A stretch of 64,000 nt of DNA from Streptomyces sp. NBC_00335 (GCF_036127095.1 NZ_CP108006.1:1860001-1924000); one strand, 5' to 3'. Positions 19,620 through 29,644 are shown, counted from the first letter of the stretch. Numbers and translations: made by a program. Notes: generated from the letters alone by a model not told the origin.

Positions 19620-20954
19620 TCACCGCAGGAAGTCCGGCTCCTCGCGCGGGTCGGGGACCGGGGCCCAGCCCGCCTCCGCATGCTTGTAGGTCCAGCGCGG
19701 GCCCTCGCTCAACAGGCCGGCCAGTGCCGTGAGCAGTCGTTCGACGTGCTCGGGCGTCGTTCCCAGGCCGACGCTGGCGCGCAGGGCGCGGCTGGGGCCC
19801 TCGGTGTCGCCGACGAGGTGCCGCACGACCTGGTGGGCGCAGAACGCGCCGTGCCGGATGCCGATTCCGTGCTCGGCGGCGAGTACGGCGGCCAGGAGTT
19901 CCTGGTCGGCCGGGTTTCCGGTGCGGTCCACGACGGTGAAGGCCACGACGCCGACCCTCGGGTGGTCCGGGCCCCACATCCCGAGCAGGCGCACGCCGGG
20001 TATCTCCCCGAGGCCCCGGCGCAGCCGGTCGGCGAGCTCCCGCTCGTGTTCCGTGATCGCTTCCCAGCCGGTGGCCGCCAGGGTGTCGCAGGCGACGGCC
20101 AGCGCGTGGGCGCCCACGACGTTCGGAGTGCCCGCCTCGTGCCGGTGGGGCAGCTCCGCCCAGGTCACCGTCTCCCGGCCGGCCTCCTCGGCGACGAGCG
20201 CGGAGGCCCCGCCGCCGGCCAGGTAGGGTTCGGCCGCTTCCAGCCAGTCCGGGGCGCCGACGAGGACGCCCGCGCCGAAGGGGGCGTAGAGCTTGTGCCC
20301 GGAGAACGCCACCCAGTCCACGCCCAGGGCGGTCATGTCCAGGGGCTGGTGCGGCACCAGCTGTGCGGCGTCGAGCACCACGCGGGCGCCGTGCCGGTGG
20401 GCCACCTCGGCCAGTGCGGCCACGGGCCACACCTCGCCGGTGACGTTGGAGACGGCGGTGATCACCACGAGCCGGGGCCCGTCCGGGGCGGCGGCCAGCA
20501 CGGCGTCGAGCAGGCGCAGCGCGTCGTCCGGGCCGGCCGGCATCCCCAGCCGGCGAACCTCGGCGTCGCGCCACGGCAGCAGGGCGGCGTGGTGGTCGGC
20601 CGAGAAGCGGAACACCGTGGTGCCCGGCGGCAGCGCGCGCGCCAGGAGGTTGAGCGAGTCGGTGGTGTTGCGGGTGAACAGGACGCAGTCGTCGGGCCCG
20701 GCTCCCACGAACGAGCGCACCGAGGCCCTGGCCCGCTCGTAGACCCGCGTGGACACGCCGGAGGTGAACCCGGAGCCCCGGTGCACGCTGCTGTACCAGG
20801 GCAGGAAACGGTTCACCTCGTCCTGGACGGCGGTGAGGCACGGAGCGCTGGCGGCGTGGTCGAGATTGGCGTCGGGCACCCACCGTCCGTCGACCAGCGG
20901 TACCAGCAGTCGCGCTCCCACAATTCCGGGAATGCGGTCGGCACCGGCCGTCAC
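19620..20954 (-). CDS. SufS-like cysteine desulfurase / class V aminotransferase
   Basis: A PLP enzyme of fold type I with the Schiff-base lysine in AFSGHKLYAPFG, the cofactor-binding segment LDAAQLVPHQP and a DHAASAP start typical of class V. The C-terminal part has RHGAFCAHQ, equivalent to the RxGxxCA loop that holds the catalytic Cys in SufS/CsdA enzymes, so it may really liberate sulfur from cysteine as a persulfide. I prefer the GTG at 20954 (444 residues) because GGAG lies 6 nt before it; an ATG at 20972 is possible. It is divergent from the LysR gene and borders the isonitrile cluster, whose rhodanese could accept the persulfide. Alternative: an isopenicillin-epimerase-like enzyme without sulfur chemistry. 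Confidence 0.8.
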   Translation of the reverse strand: MTAGADRIPGIVGARLLVPLVDGRWVPDANLDHAASAPCLTAVQDEVNRFLPWYSSVHRGSGFTSGVSTRVYERARASVRSFVGAGPDDCVLFTRNTTDSLNLLARALPPGTTVFRFSADHHAALLPWRDAEVRRLGMPAGPDDALRLLDAVLAAAPDGPRLVVITAVSNVTGEVWPVAALAEVAHRHGARVVLDAAQLVPHQPLDMTALGVDWVAFSGHKLYAPFGAGVLVGAPDWLEAAEPYLAGGGASALVAEEAGRETVTWAELPHRHEAGTPNVVGAHALAVACDTLAATGWEAITEHERELADRLRRGLGEIPGVRLLGMWGPDHPRVGVVAFTVVDRTGNPADQELLAAVLAAEHGIGIRHGAFCAHQVVRHLVGDTEGPSRALRASVGLGTTPEHVERLLTALAGLLSEGPRWTYKHAEAGWAPVPDPREEPDFLR

Positions 20955-20972
20955 ACATGACTCCATTAACAT

Positions 20973-21404
20973 ATCAAGCCTCCATTGTCATTTGCGTGTG
21001 CGCGGCTACTCGATTCACACGGACCGGAGCTGATGGCCCCCTTTGCGCCTTTTGCGTGGTCGGCACAGAAGACGTACAAAGTCTTTACCCTTGCGCGTCC
21101 GGGTGAGCCACCCGTACGCAAGGAAGCGCCCGCGCCTACGGGACGTCGGCGGCGCCGATGCGGAGCTGACCTGAGAAGATTTCCCGAACCACCCTCCCGG
21201 TCCGCCCACTTGACGCGGCTTCCCCGGACGGTGCCGCGCGCGGCAGGTGCGATCGAAGCGGGGGGACGAACCGCCCACCCCCGGACTCCGCACCATGCCC
21301 CACACCCATGCTCCACTTTCCCAGTGGCCGAATCAATGCCTCATCCATTAACATGTAGAGACTGCGTTAAGCTAAACATGATGAATCGAGGGGGAATTCA
21401 GATC
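20973..21404. other. 432-bp divergent promoter region
   Basis: No credible gene is seen. The eleven bases TCCATTAACAT occur at both ends, at 20962-20972 (overlapping the desulfurase start) and 21344-21354 (just before the lysR start), the placing expected for a shared LysR-type control site. Base composition is lower in GC than the surroundings near both ends. Confidence 0.4.
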
Positions 21405-22364
21405 ATGGGGGATCCGACAATTCACCAGCTGAGATTACTGCTCGTCTTAGCCGAGGAACTTCACTTCAAGAACGCGGCCGATAAGCTCTTCCTCACCCAG
21501 TCCGCACTGAGCCAGCAGATCCGCTCACTGGAACACCGGCTCGGCGTGACGCTCTTCACCCGCACCAGCCGACGCGTCGAGATGACCCCCACGGGCACCG
21601 CGCTGCTCCCCCTGGCCGAGAAGGTCGTCAACGCGACGGAAAACCTCCGCCTCGCGGCATCCCGCTCCGCGATCGGCGACACCCGGCTGAGGCTCGGCGT
21701 GTGCGAGAACGTCGCCGCGCTGGAACCCACCCGGAACGTGCTCGGCGCGATCAGCTCGCTGTACCCCTGTCTGGGCCCCGAGATCCACGTGTTCGACTTC
21801 GCCGAGCAGATGATCGCCCTGGAGAACGGCAAGATCGACGCCGCGTTCGCGTACATGCCGGTGCCCAGCGGCCTCGACAGCTACCCGCTGGCCTCGGAGC
21901 CGCGCCTGGTGTGCGTCTGCAGCTCGGATCCGCTGGCCACGCGGTCCTCGGTGACCCTGGCGGACCTGGCCGGCCACCCGGTGGTCAGTCTGGCGCCGGA
22001 GATGTTCCAGGAGGGCCGCGACTACTGGGCCGCCGACCCGCGCCCGGACGGCTCCCCCGTCCTCTACACCGACCACCGCGTCACGAGATTCGAGTCGCTG
22101 CTGTCGATGGCCTCCTTCGGCGGGGCCATCGCCTTCGTACCGGCCGCGGCGGCGCGCCTCTACCCCCGCCCCGACCTCCGCTACCTGCCCGTGCGGGACC
22201 TGACGGACTGCACCCTGAGCATGGTCTGGCCCAAGGCGGACGGCAAGAAGCCGCACATCTCCGCCCTGAAGGATATCTGCGAGCAAGTGCGCCGCCGGAG
22301 CCTGCCGGTGGGCACCGAGCAGGACCTCACGCGGCCGATGGAGCTGGAAGCCGCCTACTGCTGA
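21405..22364 (+). CDS. LysR-family transcriptional regulator
   Basis: The N-terminal LysR helix-turn-helix is clear (residues 20-60: LHFKNAADKLFLTQSALSQQ, then IRSLEHRLGVTLFTRTSRRV). The rest is a type 2 periplasmic-binding effector domain. GAGGGGG ten bases before the ATG at 21405 decides the start, giving 319 residues; two ATGs at 21378 and 21381 lie in the same frame with weaker sites. It stands inside the isonitrile gene set, divergent from the desulfurase gene and convergent with the flavin reductase, and is its only regulator, so it probably controls the cluster in response to a pathway compound. Confidence 0.9.
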   Translation: MGDPTIHQLRLLLVLAEELHFKNAADKLFLTQSALSQQIRSLEHRLGVTLFTRTSRRVEMTPTGTALLPLAEKVVNATENLRLAASRSAIGDTRLRLGVCENVAALEPTRNVLGAISSLYPCLGPEIHVFDFAEQMIALENGKIDAAFAYMPVPSGLDSYPLASEPRLVCVCSSDPLATRSSVTLADLAGHPVVSLAPEMFQEGRDYWAADPRPDGSPVLYTDHRVTRFESLLSMASFGGAIAFVPAAAARLYPRPDLRYLPVRDLTDCTLSMVWPKADGKKPHISALKDICEQVRRRSLPVGTEQDLTRPMELEAAYC

Positions 22365-22386
22365 GCGGCGCTCGCCGTCATGGAGG

Positions 22387-22428
22387 CCTGGTAGGCGGTG
22401 GATCGCGGTCGCCACACCGCCTACCAGG
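22387..22428. terminator. Bidirectional terminator between lysR and flavin reductase
   Basis: CCTGGTAGGCGGTG (22387-22400) pairs perfectly with CACCGCCTACCAGG (22415-22428), a 14-bp stem. It ends 4 bp before the stop of the minus-strand operon and 23 bp after the lysR stop, so it serves both. Confidence 0.85.
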
Positions 22429-22432
22429 AGCT

Positions 22433-22951
22433 TCATCGTCGGGTGCGGTCTGATCCCGACCGCTCGAACCGGCCGCCGTAGAACACCAGGGCCTCGTCCT
22501 CGTAACCGGTGACGGAGGAGAGCACCTCGCCGAGGAACAGCGAGTGGTCCCCGGCGACGTGTGATTCGACCAGTTTGCATTCCAGCCACGCCAGTGCGCC
22601 GGGCAGCAGCGGCGCACCGGTCAGCGGGCCCGGATTCCAGTCGATGCCCTCGAACTGGGCCATGCCCAGCGGCCGGGACTTGTCGGCGAAGTGCCGGGCG
22701 GCAGGCTCTTGGTCCGCGCTCAGTATCGAGACGCCGAAGCTCCGCGCCCTGATGAGGCTGCCGTGCATCACCGCCGTGTGGGAGACGCAGCACTGGACGA
22801 GCGGAGGGTCGAGCGAGACCGACCCGAAGGCGTTGGCGGTCATCGCGTGGACCTCGGGCGCGCCGACCGAGAGCACGACGACGCCCGAGGCAAAGGTAGA
22901 CATCGTATGTCGAAACGAATCCTGAACGGACCGTCCCCCGTATTCGGACAC
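22433..22951 (-). CDS. Flavin reductase, HpaC/FMN-binding split-barrel family
   Basis: This 172-residue protein has the flavin reductase signature: FRHTMSTFASGVVVLS, MTANAFGSVSLDPPLVQCCV and the late histidine segment GDHSLFLGEV. Such enzymes reduce FMN or FAD with NAD(P)H and release it for partner monooxygenases. The GTG at 22951 is preceded by AAGGAG at 5 nt. It is the last gene of the minus-strand cluster. Two reduced-flavin users lie upstream: the acyl-CoA-dehydrogenase-fold monooxygenase and the styrene-monooxygenase-like protein. It probably supplies one or both. Confidence 0.88.
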   Translation of the reverse strand: MSEYGGRSVQDSFRHTMSTFASGVVVLSVGAPEVHAMTANAFGSVSLDPPLVQCCVSHTAVMHGSLIRARSFGVSILSADQEPAARHFADKSRPLGMAQFEGIDWNPGPLTGAPLLPGALAWLECKLVESHVAGDHSLFLGEVLSSVTGYEDEALVFYGGRFERSGSDRTRR

Positions 22952-23001
22952 CGATACTCCTTCCTGACAGCTGAACAGCTGGATCTGTGGACGGACGGGT
23001 A

Positions 23002-23748
23002 CTAGATCGAGGGGAGCCGCTCTCCCCCGTGGTGCCGGATGGCGAGGCCGGCCAGTTCCTTTACGCGGGCCGCCGGCACCGCGACGCCCGAGGTCTCCTC
23101 GAACCAGCGCTGCAGGACCTCTGGCTGCGCTCCCCACGGCGGCATCCCGGGGAAGTACGGCCGCACGTAGACCGGCGTGCCGGGTTCACTGCGCCAGCTG
23201 TCGGCGAGAGTGCCGATGTCCACCGTGTCGTAGCCGAGTACGTCCAGCAGCGCGGCCACCTCGGCCTTGGCCGTCGGGTCGTCGCCGGCGACCGGCAGTG
23301 CGTTGCGGTCCGGCGACCCGGCGGGCCGGGCGGCGGTCAGCAGGCTGATGAAGAAGATGTTGTTGCACGCCTTGACCACGCGGGAATCGGCCAGGTGACG
23401 CTGCACCAGGGTGCTGGAGGTCGCCTCGCGGCTGTCCAGCGCGGCGAGGGCCCCGTCGCGCTCCGGGTAGTAGTTCATGGTGTCGATCACCGTCTTGCCC
23501 GCCAGCGCCTGGGCGGGAAGCCGGTCGTAGGCGTGCAGCGGGATGGTCGCCACCACCAGGTCGCCGGCCCGGGCGGCTTCGGCGGGGGTGGCCGCGCGGG
23601 CCCGCGGTCCGAGTTCGGCGACGAGGTCGGCGAGGGTCTCGGGGCCACGGGAGTTGCTCAGTACGACGTCCAGCCCGGCCGCCACGGCCAGCCGGGCCAG
23701 CATGCCCCCGATCATGCCGCTGCCGATCAGCCCCAGGGTCTTGGTCAC
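23002..23748 (-). CDS. NADPH-dependent F420 reductase-like protein
   Basis: The 248-residue protein opens with a Rossmann motif (LGLIGSGMIGGMLARLA), NSRGPETL in the NADP-binding position, and VVATIPLHAYDRLP, then DTMNYYPERDG and KACNNIFF, as in the NADPH:F420 oxidoreductase family. These enzymes pass hydride between NADPH and F420, although many family members act on other small substrates. The start is a GTG at 23748 with GGAGAAG upstream. Since a luciferase-like monooxygenase of F420-dependent type lies in the same gene set, a supply of F420H2 is a reasonable role. A direct oxidoreductase role in the pathway is also possible. Confidence 0.72.
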   Translation of the reverse strand: MTKTLGLIGSGMIGGMLARLAVAAGLDVVLSNSRGPETLADLVAELGPRARAATPAEAARAGDLVVATIPLHAYDRLPAQALAGKTVIDTMNYYPERDGALAALDSREATSSTLVQRHLADSRVVKACNNIFFISLLTAARPAGSPDRNALPVAGDDPTAKAEVAALLDVLGYDTVDIGTLADSWRSEPGTPVYVRPYFPGMPPWGAQPEVLQRWFEETSGVAVPAARVKELAGLAIRHHGGERLPSI

Positions 23749-23804
23749 GATGTCACTTCTCCATTTCGGTAGGTAGGCCGGTCAGCGCCCTGGATCGGGC
23801 CCCG

Positions 23805-24950
23805 TTACGCGAACGGGGTCACGGTGTTCTCGGCACCCACCAGAGCGGCGCCGTACACCTCCAGGTTGACCTGCGGGATGAGCATGCCGTGGCGGGCGGC
23901 AACGCTGGCATCGCGCCAGATCCGCTGCAGCGGGCTCGCGTCGGCCAGGCCGCTCGAGCCGTGGGCGGTCATCAGCGTCTCCAGGGCCCGGTTCACGTGG
24001 CGGGCGGCCACGGCGCCGTCGGCGCGGTAGCGGGCGCGGAGCAGTTCCGAGGGGTAGCTGACCTCGCTCGCGTGGTGGTCGAGGCCGTCCGCGGCGCGGT
24101 AGGCGTGCAGTTCGGCGCTGTCCAGAGCGGTGGCGGCCTCGGCGATCTGCAGCTGGAAGCCCACGGAGTCGCTCTGGCGCGCGAAGTTGGTGAAGGCGAT
24201 GCCCTTGTGGCCGGCGCCTTCGATGACGTGGTTCAGGGCCGCGCGCCCGAGCCCGAGCTGGGGACCGGCGACCATCATCACCAGTGAGGGCACGATCGCC
24301 GCGCGGTAGGAAGCGGCGAGGGTGTCGGTGACGTTCGCACCGCCCACCAGCGGGGCGAGCTTGAGCACCCGGTGGTCCGGGACGAACACGTCGTCGATCA
24401 CGTAGCGGTTGCTGCCGGTCGAGCGCATGCCCGCCATGTGCCACTCGTCCACGATCTCGTAGTCCTCGCGCGGTACGAGGAGAGCCGCGGGACCGTCTTC
24501 GAGGACGACGGACGCTATGACCCACGACGCGTGCCATATCCCGGACGCGTAGCTCCAGCCCCCGCTGAGCCGGAATCCGCCCGGCACCCGGCGGACCGGG
24601 CCGTCGGGCTTGAGGGTGCCGCTGACCAGGGCGTCGGGGGTCTGGCCCCACACGTCGTCCTGCGCCTGCTCGGGGAACAGGGAGACGCACCAGGCGTTGC
24701 CGTTCCACAGGGAAGTCAGCCAGCCGGCGCCGCCGTCGATCGCGGCGACGGCGGACGCCACCTCGAGGTGGGTGCGGATCGAGGCCTCACCGCCCCCGTA
24801 GCGCTTGGGCATCGCGGCGCGGAACACGCCCGCCTCCTGCATCGCCGCCACGGTGTCGTCGGCGAGCCGACGGTCGGCGTCGGCCCGGGCGGCGGCGCCC
24901 TGCAGACGCGGCGCCAGGGCGGCTATGGCGGCCAGGACGTCGGAGCTCAT
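23805..24950 (-). CDS. Acyl-CoA-dehydrogenase-fold flavin monooxygenase (DszC/HsaA-like)
   Basis: The 381-residue protein has the acyl-CoA dehydrogenase fold without the catalytic Glu segment of true dehydrogenases. Visible features are FRAAMPKRYGGGEASIRTHL, GGAGWLTSLWNGNAW, RLSGGWSYASGIWHASWV and the C-terminal LMTAHGSSGLADASPLQRIW. This pattern is that of group D monooxygenases such as DszC, HsaA and amine N-hydroxylases, which use reduced FMN from a separate reductase. The ATG at 24950 follows AAGAGG at 7 nt. The flavin reductase two genes downstream is the likely partner. It may hydroxylate a carbon or nitrogen or oxidise sulfur of the cluster product. Confidence 0.8.
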   Translation of the reverse strand: MSSDVLAAIAALAPRLQGAAARADADRRLADDTVAAMQEAGVFRAAMPKRYGGGEASIRTHLEVASAVAAIDGGAGWLTSLWNGNAWCVSLFPEQAQDDVWGQTPDALVSGTLKPDGPVRRVPGGFRLSGGWSYASGIWHASWVIASVVLEDGPAALLVPREDYEIVDEWHMAGMRSTGSNRYVIDDVFVPDHRVLKLAPLVGGANVTDTLAASYRAAIVPSLVMMVAGPQLGLGRAALNHVIEGAGHKGIAFTNFARQSDSVGFQLQIAEAATALDSAELHAYRAADGLDHHASEVSYPSELLRARYRADGAVAARHVNRALETLMTAHGSSGLADASPLQRIWRDASVAARHGMLIPQVNLEVYGAALVGAENTVTPFA

Positions 24951-25057
24951 TGCGAACCTCTTCTTCCGGATCGGGCCACGGCCACCGCGGAGGGCGGCCG
25001 TGGTTCGGGGCATGTCGTTCATGGGGCGCCGGGCGCTCCGGACGGGGCGCGGCCGCT

Positions 25058-25918
25058 TCAGAGCGAGCCGTCACCGCGTTCCACGGGCACTCCCAGCAGC
25101 GAGCCGTACTCGCCCCAGGAGCCGTCGTAGTTCTTCACGTCGGGCCAGCCGAGCAGCTCGCTCAGGACGAACCACGAGTGGGCCGAGCGGGCGCCCACCC
25201 AGCAGTAGGTGATGGATCCGCGCTCCGGGTCCAGGCGCCCGTAGATCCGGCGCAGTTCTTCCTCGGACTTCAGGGCTCCGTCCTCGTCGAGGACGGAGTC
25301 CCATTCGAGGTTGACCGCACCGGGTACGTGACCGGCGCGCTGTGCCACGTCGTGCGGGCTGTTGCCCGGGGTGAACGCCTCGCCGGCGAAGCCCGGTGCG
25401 AAGATGCGGCCCGCGTACTCGTCGGGGGTGCGCACGTCGAGCAGGTTCTTGGCGCCGATCGCGGCGAGTACGTCGTCGCGGGTGGCCCGGATCGAGGTGT
25501 CGGGCTCCTCGGCCCGGTAGCCGGTGGCCGGGCGGACGGTCTCATCGGAGGTGAGGGGGCGGCCGTCTCGCTGCCACTTCTCCCGCCCGCCGTCGAGCAG
25601 TCGGACCGACCGGTGGCCGTAGAGCCTGAAGTACCACAGCGTCAGGGCCGCGAGGAGGTTCGAGTTCACCGAGTAGACCACGACGGTGTCCTCGTTCCCG
25701 ATGCCCTTCGCGCTCAGCAGCTCCTCGAAGGCACCGCGGTCGATGACGCCCAGCCTGATTGCGTCCTGGAATTCGTCCCAGCCGATCCAGACGGCACCGG
25801 GAACGTGCCCCTTCTGGAAGTCGGCGTCGCTGTTCCCGGTTTCGACGAAGACCGTTCCGGGATCGGTGAGGTGGGCCGCGGCCCATTCACCGGTGACGAC
25901 AGCTGATGCACGAGCCAT
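25058..25918 (-). CDS. Tandem-domain rhodanese-like sulfurtransferase with variant active-site loop
   Basis: Two rhodanese domains are present in 286 residues: an inactive N-terminal one (GHVPGAVWIGWDEFQ, with Ser where Cys would be) and a C-terminal one with Cys239 in YCWVGARSAHSW. The actinobacterial thiosulfate sulfurtransferase loop is usually CRIGERSSHTW, so the Arg and Glu of the loop are replaced by Trp and Ala here while the Cys is kept. Rhodaneses move sulfane sulfur to cyanide-like acceptors. In an isonitrile cluster the acceptor may be the isonitrile carbon, giving an isothiocyanate; detoxification of cyanide is the alternative. AAGGAG precedes the ATG at 25918. MFS and monooxygenase genes flank it on the same strand. 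Confidence 0.85.
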   Translation of the reverse strand: MARASAVVTGEWAAAHLTDPGTVFVETGNSDADFQKGHVPGAVWIGWDEFQDAIRLGVIDRGAFEELLSAKGIGNEDTVVVYSVNSNLLAALTLWYFRLYGHRSVRLLDGGREKWQRDGRPLTSDETVRPATGYRAEEPDTSIRATRDDVLAAIGAKNLLDVRTPDEYAGRIFAPGFAGEAFTPGNSPHDVAQRAGHVPGAVNLEWDSVLDEDGALKSEEELRRIYGRLDPERGSITYCWVGARSAHSWFVLSELLGWPDVKNYDGSWGEYGSLLGVPVERGDGSL

Positions 25919-25944
25919 GCTGTGCTCCTTCTTCGGCGGGCGGG

Positions 25945-27165
<1,221 letters not shown>

Positions 27166-27258
27166 GTTCCCTCTCGGACTTTCATCGGGGCGGGGGCCCG
27201 GTTGATCGCACAGATATGTGGAAAAGGTCGAGCTGCGGCGGCGGGGGCCGCCTCGGAC

Positions 27259-28467
27259 TCAGCTCTTGAGGAAGGAGTCCACGCCGTCGGGGGTGGACAG
27301 CACGGCCCACATCGCGACCGGGTCGTGGAAACCGCCGACGAACGCGTCGGCGATCCTCTTGTCCCCGGCCGCCCGCCCGAACAGTTGCTGGACATGCGGC
27401 GGGGGCGGCATCAGGAAGGCGTTGCTCCACTCGACGACATGGCGCGCGTGGTCCCACAGCCGGGCCGACGCGTCGGCGCAGAACGCGGCGTCGAACGGTC
27501 CGGCGGCCGAGGCGATGAGCTCGGCCAGGGCGAACGCCGTGTGGGAGCCGAGGTTGGCGCCCTGGGCGGTCAGCGGGTCGTTGGTGATCCAGGCGTCACC
27601 GATGGCCAGCGCGCACGTGCCGTCGGCCAGGATCGCCCACCCCTCGCGGACCACCGGTGTGACGGCGCCCTGCGCCAGCTCTCCCGGCGCGATGAGGGCG
27701 AACCGGTCGGTGTCCACGCGTGCGCGCAGGCTCGGCGCGAACTCCCCCACCGCCCGCAGGACTTCGCGGTGGAAGCCGGCCGGATCGGCGGCGGAGTCCA
27801 GGTGGGCGAGCCCCTCCAGCGGTCCGCCCGGCACCGCTTCGAAGGCCAGCACGTGCGCCGGTCCGAGGCGGGACAGGAAGGGGATCCGCAGGATCTCCCC
27901 GGCGCCGGGCACGAAGTGGATGTCCAGCTGGTGCGGGACGTCCTCCTCGATGCCGTGGTAGAAGCCGCTGCACAGGATCCGCTGCGGCGTCGTGTGGGGC
28001 GAGCGCCCTTCGTCGACCGGGAACAGGTCCCGCATGGACCGGTTGCCGTTGGCGACCACCACCAGGTCGTGCCGGCGGCCCACCTCGGCCACGTCGGCGG
28101 GACCGGTGCGGACGTCCCCGCCGCGCCGGGCGAACTCGTCCAGCAGGTGCGGCAGGTAGAGACGGAAGTCCACCACGCTCGACGGGGGCGTCAGCGACGC
28201 GGTGAACTCCAGGTCGCCGCCCTCGCCGTGCATGGTGATCGCCCAGCTGTGCACCCGGGACTCGTCGGACTTCCAGGCCTGGACGCCGAGCGAGTCCTCC
28301 CGCTCCTGCGTCGGGGCGAACCGGGCCGGGAAGTTCCGCGGCCGCACCGAGCCGAGCTCCTCGGAGGTCTGCTCGGAGTACAGCGTCACGGGCACGTCGA
28401 GCTGCTGGAGGCGCAGGGCCAGCTGCAGCCCGGAGATCCCGGATCCGATGATGCCGATGCCGCTCAT
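27259..28467 (-). CDS. Styrene monooxygenase-like FAD protein (StyA family)
   Basis: The 402-residue flavoprotein starts with a Rossmann FAD motif (GIGIIGSGISGLQLALRL) and lacks the NAD(P)H-binding signature of single-component hydroxylases. It has the StyA-type body: RNFPARFAPTQEREDSLGV, VANGNRSMRDLFPVDEGRSP and the second FAD contact IGDAWITNDPLTAQGANLG. StyA enzymes epoxidise the vinyl group of styrenes with FADH2 from a reductase. The ATG at 28467 overlaps the preceding stop codon (ATGA), so translation is coupled to the luciferase-like gene. The predicted product of the two first cluster enzymes is a styryl isonitrile, a good StyA-like substrate. Which bond is oxidised is inference. Confidence 0.83.
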   Translation of the reverse strand: MSGIGIIGSGISGLQLALRLQQLDVPVTLYSEQTSEELGSVRPRNFPARFAPTQEREDSLGVQAWKSDESRVHSWAITMHGEGGDLEFTASLTPPSSVVDFRLYLPHLLDEFARRGGDVRTGPADVAEVGRRHDLVVVANGNRSMRDLFPVDEGRSPHTTPQRILCSGFYHGIEEDVPHQLDIHFVPGAGEILRIPFLSRLGPAHVLAFEAVPGGPLEGLAHLDSAADPAGFHREVLRAVGEFAPSLRARVDTDRFALIAPGELAQGAVTPVVREGWAILADGTCALAIGDAWITNDPLTAQGANLGSHTAFALAELIASAAGPFDAAFCADASARLWDHARHVVEWSNAFLMPPPPHVQQLFGRAAGDKRIADAFVGGFHDPVAMWAVLSTPDGVDSFLKS

Positions 28468-29603
28468 GCCGTCACCCGCCCGGCGGTGAAGGAGTCCGAG
28501 CCCAGTTCCCCGGCCAGCCAGACCAGGCTCTCCACCGTGTACCCGGCGGCCTCGGGGGACGCCAGGGCGGAGGCGGGGATCAGCACGGGCAACTGGAGTC
28601 CGGCGTCGACCAGTTCGCCGATCCGGTCCAGTACGGTCTGCCGGCTGCCCACGATGGCCAGGTCGGTGACCAGCTCGTCGGGGACGACGGCCAGGGCCCG
28701 CTCGACCTCCTCGCGTGTCAGCCGGTGCGGCAGCAGGTGCGACAGGCCCTGGTAGTCCTCGCCGAACGGGTGGGCCACGCCGTACTCGCGCCACTGGGCG
28801 GCGCCCGCGTGCAAGGCCAGGAAGCTGATCGCCTTGGCCTTGCACAACTCCTGCGCGGCCTCGTCCGTTTCGGCCACGATGACCGGTATGCCGCCCGCGG
28901 CGACGATCCGGCCGGGGTCCCGGCCCGCGGCGACGGCGGCTTCCCGTACGACGGCCAGCCGACGGGCGTACTCAGCCGGGCGCATCAGGTCCGAGGGGAT
29001 CCAGCCGTCACCGTACCGGCCCGCGAGCGCGGTCATACGGGGTCCGCTGCCGCCGACCCAGATCTCCGGGACGCCGCCCCCGGGAGCGCGCAGGTCCATG
29101 ACGGCCTGGTCCAGGGCGAAGAACTCGCCCTTGAACTCGTACGGCCCCTCGGTGTCGAAGAACATCCGCAGGATCTGCAGGGCCTCCTCGACCCGGCCCA
29201 CCTTACGGTCGTGCCGGATGCCGTAGGGCTGGAGGTTCTCCTGCGCGCCCGCGCCGATGCCGATGACCGGCGGACGCTCGGTGAACTGCGCCAGGGTCAG
29301 CGCGGTCTGCGCCAGCACCGCCGGGTGTCTGCGGTGCGGATCCGTGACGCCCACGGCCAGCCGCACCGGACCGGCGCTCGCGGCGAAGTTGCCGAGCACC
29401 GTGGCGAATTCGAGCGACAGGTCGGGGGACGGGAGGACTTCTGCCAAGTAGCTGAAATCACTGTCCCAGGCCTGCCGCGGAAAGACGTTGATCAAGTGGT
29501 CGAACACCAGGAAGGTGTCCATCCCAGCGGAGCGCGCGAGTTCGAGCAGACCCCGCCCGCCGTCGACCGGCCCGACGGCGTCCCATGCCAGCCCCACCCT
29601 CAT
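28464..29603 (-). CDS. Luciferase-like monooxygenase (F420-dependent type)
   Basis: A 379-residue TIM-barrel LLM protein. MRVGLAWDAV starts the barrel, followed by the bulge motif SAGPVRLAVGVTDPHRRHPAV, GIGAGAQENLQPYG, and the late PEIWVGGSGPRMTALAGRYGDG, the pattern of F420-dependent reductases and oxidases such as MER and Adf. GAGGAG seven bases before the ATG at 29603 sets the start; longer frames upstream are not supported. Its stop overlaps the start of the StyA-like gene by 4 bp. Whether it uses F420 or FMN cannot be read with certainty; an F420-reductase-like gene in the same cluster favours F420. Confidence 0.83.
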   Translation of the reverse strand: MRVGLAWDAVGPVDGGRGLLELARSAGMDTFLVFDHLINVFPRQAWDSDFSYLAEVLPSPDLSLEFATVLGNFAASAGPVRLAVGVTDPHRRHPAVLAQTALTLAQFTERPPVIGIGAGAQENLQPYGIRHDRKVGRVEEALQILRMFFDTEGPYEFKGEFFALDQAVMDLRAPGGGVPEIWVGGSGPRMTALAGRYGDGWIPSDLMRPAEYARRLAVVREAAVAAGRDPGRIVAAGGIPVIVAETDEAAQELCKAKAISFLALHAGAAQWREYGVAHPFGEDYQGLSHLLPHRLTREEVERALAVVPDELVTDLAIVGSRQTVLDRIGELVDAGLQLPVLIPASALASPEAAGYTVESLVWLAGELGSDSFTAGRVTA

Positions 29604-29644
29604 AACCCGCTCCTCACGGCCAGTACTTCTCATCCGATTGACTC

